Source: Pantoea sp. GD03673
Lineage (GTDB): Bacteria; Pseudomonadota; Gammaproteobacteria; Enterobacterales; Enterobacteriaceae
Direction of reading: 5' to 3'
Assembly (NCBI RefSeq): GCF_029844725.1
Contig: NZ_JAOCKJ010000007.1
Span: forward strand, 62,001-126,000
Length of the DNA stretch: 64,000 nt
Every line of letters starts with the position of its first letter. Position 1 is the first letter of the stretch. Below are positions 60,550 to 64,000 of this stretch, piece by piece. The notes under the pieces are model-generated. The model did no database searches. It saw only the letters and a program-made list of their open reading frames with translations, and was not told the origin of the DNA. Both the position numbers and the translations under genes were made by a program.

Positions 60550-61620
60550 TTAAGCCTGTGGCTGAGTTACAACGTCTTTGATGCCTTTAACATCGATTTC
60601 TACGCGACGATCCGGCGACAGGCAGTCGATCAGGGCATTGCGGCCTTTCACGCTGTCACAGGTGTTGCCGGTAACTGGGTTAGATTCACCCATGCCACGT
60701 GCAGAGATCTTGTTAGAAGGGATACCTTTAGATACCAGGTAATCTACGACTGACTGAGCACGTTTCTCAGACAGTTTCTGGTTGTACTGCTCTGAACCGA
60801 TGCGGTCGGTGAAGCCCAGTACGACAACGGAACCATCTTTAGGATCCATTGAGCTCAGCTGGCTGTACAGCTGATCCAGAGCCTGCTGGCCTTCTGGCTT
60901 CAGGGTAGATTTGTTGAAGGTGAACAGAACGTCAGACTTCAGGGTGAAACGCTTGGTTTCAACAACTGGAGCTGGTGCTGGCGCCGGTGCTGGAGCCGGA
61001 GCAGCGACGTCATCCTGACCGAAGCGGTAAGAAACGCCTACGCTCAGCATGCCGTTGTCTGGACGAGCACCAACGGTCTGTGCATCACCGATGTTGTTAA
61101 CCCACTGGTAATCCAGACGGGTAGCCCAGTTTTTGGTCAGCGCATATTCAACACCAACTGCAGCCAGCGGAGATACGCCGGTGTCGTGGTCGCTGATGCG
61201 GCCAGTCGTTGGGTTAGTCTGCGTTGCGTCTGCACGCCATACCATGCCGCCCAGACGAGTGTACACGTCCAGATCGTCATAAATTGGGTAGCTCAGTTTA
61301 GCAGCCAGCTGAACGCCTTGTGCTTTGAATGCGCCGTTAGTCACAGTGCCTTTGTTAGGCATGCGGCCCAGCCAGTCATAGCCCAGCTCGAAGCCCAGGT
61401 ATGGGTTTGCCTGATAACCAACGAACGCACCTGCGCCCAGCTGGCTTTCATGAGTTGGACCGTTGTTGTTCTCGTAACCGTTACCGTAGTAACCAGTGTC
61501 GTGATACTGAGACCAGCCCAGTTTAGCACCGGTGTACCAGGTGTCATCTTTCGGAGCGGCCTGCGCTACGGTAGCGAAGCCAGCCAGTGCCACTGCAATT
61601 GCGATAGCTGTCTTTTTCAT
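60550..61620 (-). CDS. ompA: Outer-membrane protein A
   Basis: 356 residues from the ATG at 61620, with the signal peptide [21 protein letters not shown]; ten extra upstream codons in the open frame are leader sequence. An eight-stranded N-terminal beta-barrel (about 22-195) is joined by an Ala-Pro repeat hinge to a periplasmic OmpA domain that binds peptidoglycan ([22 protein letters not shown]). It is an abundant structural protein, phage and colicin receptor. The mRNA leader is of the long, stabilising E. coli type. Confidence 0.98.
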   Translation of the reverse strand: MKKTAIAIAVALAGFATVAQAAPKDDTWYTGAKLGWSQYHDTGYYGNGYENNNGPTHESQLGAGAFVGYQANPYLGFELGYDWLGRMPNKGTVTNGAFKAQGVQLAAKLSYPIYDDLDVYTRLGGMVWRADATQTNPTTGRISDHDTGVSPLAAVGVEYALTKNWATRLDYQWVNNIGDAQTVGARPDNGMLSVGVSYRFGQDDVAAPAPAPAPAPAPVVETKRFTLKSDVLFTFNKSTLKPEGQQALDQLYSQLSSMDPKDGSVVVLGFTDRIGSEQYNQKLSEKRAQSVVDYLVSKGIPSNKISARGMGESNPVTGNTCDSVKGRNALIDCLSPDRRVEIDVKGIKDVVTQPQA

Positions 61621-61790
61621 TTTGCGCCTCGTTATCATCCAAATAGGCAATGAGCAAAAAGGTTGCTCTTGGTTTAAATCCTTCGCCGGGTCAAAACGCT
61701 CGCTTATGACTCTACCGCAAAAAACGGAGGTTATTGAGCACCCTGGCGAGATAAAGTCTACAACGAGATTGGAAACTTACAAGTATGATG
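61621..61790 (-). promoter_or_regulatory. ompA promoter and stabilising 5' leader
   Basis: Reading on the minus strand, ACTTGTAAGTTT, CGTTGTAGACTTTA and CGCCAGGGTGCTC (61785-61740) match the E. coli ompA promoter region as I recall it. The roughly 130-base leader ends TTTGGATGATAACGAGGCGC just before ATG, the same as E. coli. In E. coli this leader confers long mRNA half-life and its ribosome site is paired by the sRNA MicA. Confidence 0.7.
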
Positions 61791-61970
61791 TGAGGCGCTT
61801 CTGTAAAAAAACAGCGATTTATACATAATTTCTAACAATTAGCTTGGTAGTATTGTCGCGGCAAAAAGCCTTAAAAACCTGCTAAACCATTGTCACAGCT
61901 CGAACTAACAGAATAAGTGGTTTAGCGACGACAGATAAGAAAAATAGCTTGGGAAACTTCTTATTTTTAC
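61791..61970. other. Remainder of the ompA-sulA intergenic region
   Basis: This gap of about 350 bp in total (61621-61970) contains no gene. Beyond the ompA promoter it is AT-rich and carries a long-loop inverted repeat at 61881-61926. Upstream activator sites for ompA (for example CRP) would be expected here but I cannot define one. Confidence 0.45.
61881..61926 (-). terminator. Possible terminator of sulA (long-loop inverted repeat)
   Basis: GCTAAACCA (61881-61889) and TGGTTTAGC (61918-61926) form a perfect 9-bp stem with a 28-base loop, 45 bp past the sulA stop. On the minus strand the stem is followed by AGGTTTTTAAGG. The long loop makes it an unusual terminator; it could also be a protein site. 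Confidence 0.35.
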
Positions 61971-62462
61971 TTAATGAAACAAATCCGACTGAATTTTTAT
62001 CGCAGTTTGCGGTCTGAGAGGCGCTTCCGATGTCCCGCTTGCCCGCAAAATCAAACCCAGCGCTTCACCCTCTGCCGCCGCATTTTCAAGTTGACGCCGT
62101 TCATCTTCGTCAAGGTCATAAGGAATCCATGCCAGAACGACACTGTAATTTCCTGTCCGTAATGCTTTGACCATCGCTTCCACCGCGTTCAGACGTTCAG
62201 AATCTGCGATATGCATGCTTTTATCCAGAGGTAATCCTGATGCCTGCATCCAGGTGCGATTCAGTTTATGTGCCGGTGTTAACCACAGCTGCCAGCGTGA
62301 TTGCTGACTCAGCTGCTGCAATAATGGCAACAGTAGCATCTGCATCATACCGGGCTGCTCGCTGTAGCGTAACTCAGTAATTCCACCCCCCAGAGAGGCC
62401 GGAACGGAAGAGGACGCGTAATGATGAGCATAGCGTGCATTATTAGGATGTTGTGTTCGCAT
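61971..62462 (-). CDS. sulA: SOS cell division inhibitor SulA
   Basis: 163 residues (E. coli 169). SulA binds FtsZ and stops septation during the SOS response and is degraded by Lon. Core motifs include PGMMQMLLLPLLQQLSQQSRWQLWLTP and GLPLDKSMHIADSERLNAVEAMVKALRTGNYS. The C-terminal tail (TAIKIQSDLFH) resembles the Lon-recognised end of E. coli SulA. A near-perfect LexA box lies about 20 bp upstream of the ATG. The gene is between ompA and sxy, as in E. coli. Confidence 0.96.
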   Translation of the reverse strand: MRTQHPNNARYAHHYASSSVPASLGGGITELRYSEQPGMMQMLLLPLLQQLSQQSRWQLWLTPAHKLNRTWMQASGLPLDKSMHIADSERLNAVEAMVKALRTGNYSVVLAWIPYDLDEDERRQLENAAAEGEALGLILRASGTSEAPLRPQTAIKIQSDLFH

Positions 62463-62481
62463 AAGTTAATCACCAGCAGTG

Positions 62482-62501
62482 GACTGTATGAATATACAGT
62501 A
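62482..62501 (-). promoter_or_regulatory. LexA box of sulA
   Basis: TACTGTATATTCATACAGTC on the minus strand matches the SOS consensus (CTGT-N8-ACAG core exactly conserved). It lies about 20 bp before the sulA start, so LexA would cover the promoter. Confidence 0.93.
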
Positions 62502-62530
62502 CTGTCATCCTGGATAAAGATCAACCCAAA

Positions 62531-62552
62531 TTTCTGAAAACGCCTCGCAAAA
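62531..62552 (+). promoter_or_regulatory. Possible CRP-S half-site upstream of sxy
   Basis: The right half TCGCAAAA (62545-62552) is a perfect match to the CRP-S (Sxy-dependent) consensus half; the left half (TTTCTGAA) matches at only four of eight positions. E. coli sxy is autoregulated through a CRP-S site. Weak evidence. Confidence 0.25.
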
Positions 62553-62672
62553 ACGCAACAAGATTAGTGGAAGCCGTATTTATTCGTTGAACCGGCTGAC
62601 GCTTTTTTTTATCTTCTAATTGCCTGATACCCAAGGTAATTTATGAAGTGTTTCTTACATGGAGGTGATGCA

Positions 62673-63302
62673 GTGAAAAAGGTGAATCCGGTTGTAGAGC
62701 GCTCAAGAGCGCATCTGGCCCCATTGGGACCGATAGAGTCCCGCACCCAGTTTGGGGGATATGCTCTGGCTGTTGAAAGTGTGGTTTTTGCGTTAATCAA
62801 TAAAGACGATCTCTATTTGCGTGCCAGTGAACCCCTGCGCGAATACATTACCGAAAGTCCGTTGCAGCCCCTGGTTTTCCGCAAGCGTGGCAAACTGGTC
62901 AGCCTTAACTACTTTCGGGTTGATGACGCGTTATGGCGCGACCCTGATCATCTTCTGGCGCTTTCAGCCGCCTCTCTGGAAACGGCGCAACTGGAGTTAC
63001 AGGACAGGCAGGCCTCTCCGCGGCTAAAAGATTTGCCCAATCTCAGCGTACGCATGGAGATGATGCTCTACGAGGCGGGTGTGATGAGCGTCAATCATCT
63101 TTATCAGATGGGGGCCAAGCAGTGCTGGCTGAAGTTAAAAGCCATCAACCAGCACGTTGGCTTTCAGACACTGCTGGCGCTGCAGGGGGCGATTACGGGC
63201 CACCATGCAGCCGCCCTGCCGCAGGCAACCCGTGCCGAGCTGAATGCATGGTTCCAGCGCACTCTTTTATCAAACCCAAACCTCAGAAGCAGTAAGAGTT
63301 AG
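62673..63302 (+). CDS. sxy: Competence regulator Sxy (TfoX)
   Basis: 209 residues from GTG at 62673, exactly the E. coli Sxy length. A GGAGGTGAT (62661-62669), fully complementary to the 16S rRNA 3' end, is placed seven bases before this GTG. An ATG at 62643 lies upstream of it and would add ten residues. An N-terminal TfoX_N domain (PIESRTQFGGYALAVESVVFALI) and a C-terminal TfoX_C helix-hairpin-helix domain (LKDLPNLSVRMEMMLYEAG) are present. Sxy works with CRP at CRP-S promoters of competence genes. It is convergent with yccS, overlapping by 4 bp. Confidence 0.92.
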   Translation: MKKVNPVVERSRAHLAPLGPIESRTQFGGYALAVESVVFALINKDDLYLRASEPLREYITESPLQPLVFRKRGKLVSLNYFRVDDALWRDPDHLLALSAASLETAQLELQDRQASPRLKDLPNLSVRMEMMLYEAGVMSVNHLYQMGAKQCWLKLKAINQHVGFQTLLALQGAITGHHAAALPQATRAELNAWFQRTLLSNPNLRSSKS

Positions 63303-64000
63303 TCAGTAATGAGCGTGCGGCGCAGGCGTGCCACATCGGGCATTAACGCTACCAGCAGACCGAGTTGCTGGAGCACCAGCGGCGCACGCGTATCCGCATC
63401 TGTGGCGAGCTGGCTGATTCGCTGAGTCAGTTGCTGGCGCATCGTTTCAACATGTTCATCGCTGACCACATCCGTCTGAAGCACATCCTCAACATAGCAA
63501 ACTGTATCATCCAGCAATGCCAGCAGGTCGGGCGCGTCAATTTTATCGCGGTGAGCGCCCAGCGCGGAAATGTAACTCAGAAAGGAGTGATTGGAGCAAA
63601 GCAACTGAAAAGCCGATTCACGCAGCTTCTGGCTGGTGCGGCTTTCACTGCTCATGTTGGAGACGACTGACGCCAGTTCGGCATCTGCATTATGTGCGTC
63701 ACGGCGTGCAATACGGTAGGCAAGCCGGTTATCTTTGCCCTGATGATATTGTTCCATGATCGCATCCAGATAGCGGCAGTTCGCCTTCAGGGTTCGTTCC
63801 GCGACCGCCGGAAGCTGACGAAAGCGCCAGTCAGGCCAGATAAATGCGACAGCCAGCCAGGCCAGACCACAGCCAAGTAAGGTATCGACCACCCGGGGCA
63901 GGGCGACCTCAAACCCTTCACCCAACAGGTTAAAGCAAAGCAGCACCAGCAGCGTGATAAACAGCGTAGCCTGCGCATACTGCACCTGCCTGAAAGCGAA
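63299..64000 (-). CDS. yccS: YccS/FUSC-family inner-membrane protein, 5' part beyond window
   Basis: Partial: the last 233 codons are present and the gene continues past 64000. The visible part holds the C-terminal membrane segments (ATLFITLLVLLCFNLLG, VVDTLLGCGLAWLAVAFIWP). A long soluble helical C-terminus follows (ELASVVSNMSSESRTSQKLRES). The family (YccS/YhfK, FUSC domain) resembles aromatic-acid efflux proteins such as AaeB, but the substrate of YccS is unknown. The sxy-yccS order is as in E. coli. Its TAA overlaps the sxy stop by 4 bp in opposite orientation. Confidence 0.92.
   Translation of the reverse strand, partial: FAFRQVQYAQATLFITLLVLLCFNLLGEGFEVALPRVVDTLLGCGLAWLAVAFIWPDWRFRQLPAVAERTLKANCRYLDAIMEQYHQGKDNRLAYRIARRDAHNADAELASVVSNMSSESRTSQKLRESAFQLLCSNHSFLSYISALGAHRDKIDAPDLLALLDDTVCYVEDVLQTDVVSDEHVETMRQQLTQRISQLATDADTRAPLVLQQLGLLVALMPDVARLRRTLITD

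Noticed and set aside
60961..61010. Short Ala-Pro codon repeat as a possible genomic repeat element
   Set aside because: It encodes the known proline-rich hinge of OmpA and needs no other explanation.
1..64000. Prophage, insertion sequence, CRISPR array, tRNA or rRNA
   Set aside because: No transposase, integrase, phage structural gene, regularly spaced repeat or tRNA-like cloverleaf was recognised by reading; a dedicated scan (tRNAscan, ISfinder-type search) was not possible here.

Overview
The window is a stretch of gamma-proteobacterial core chromosome from a member of the Enterobacterales. Every protein-coding gene but two has an obvious Escherichia coli counterpart, and the gene order follows the E. 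coli map from pflB to yccS. Sequence drift, the missing E. coli accessory genes (no ycaP, no elf/ycb fimbrial cluster) and the overall feel of the proteins suggest Erwiniaceae, with Pantoea as my best guess. The genus is inferred from memory and was not tested.

Layout. 1-4549 (minus): ycaO, focA and the first 494 codons of pflB (anaerobic formate metabolism), with an FNR-like box before focA. 4863-12812 (plus): serC-aroA, cmk, rpsA, ihfB, comEC. 12847-18867 (plus): msbA-lpxK, ycaQ, ycaR-kdsB, ycbJ, largely lipid A/Kdo supply and export. elyC (minus) converges on ycbJ. 19758-27052 (plus): cmoM-mukF-mukE-mukB, the condensin operon with overlapping junctions. 27200-30414 (plus): ldtD, mepK, gloC, peptidoglycan 3-3 cross-link making and cutting plus a glyoxalase. 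30478-36086 (minus): aspC, ompF, asnS, pncB. 36330-38945 (plus): pepN. 38988-43249 (minus): ssuEADCB, the alkanesulfonate operon.

43250-46384 is the only accessory-looking stretch. A spacer of about 750 bp carries an ops-like motif and is followed by an orphan family-2 glycosyltransferase and a Wzx-type flippase. They sit exactly where E. coli carries the elfADCG-ycbUVF fimbrial cluster. This is the best candidate here for something not well described.

46519-64000: pyrD, zapC, ycbX (minus), rlmL-uup-pqiA-pqiB-pqiC, rmf, fabA and lonH (minus), matP, ompA and sulA (minus), sxy, and the 3' part of yccS (minus). Recognisable control sites include a LexA box at sulA, a FadR-like site at fabA, the conserved ompA and ompF leaders, and many intrinsic terminators. 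I saw no tRNA, rRNA, CRISPR array, insertion sequence or prophage.

Several of the longest reading frames begin too far upstream. I corrected starts for aroA, cmk, elyC, ldtD, gloC, pncB, ssuC, ssuE, the glycosyltransferase, ycbX, lonH, matP, ompA and sxy, using Shine-Dalgarno position, promoter position and family length.
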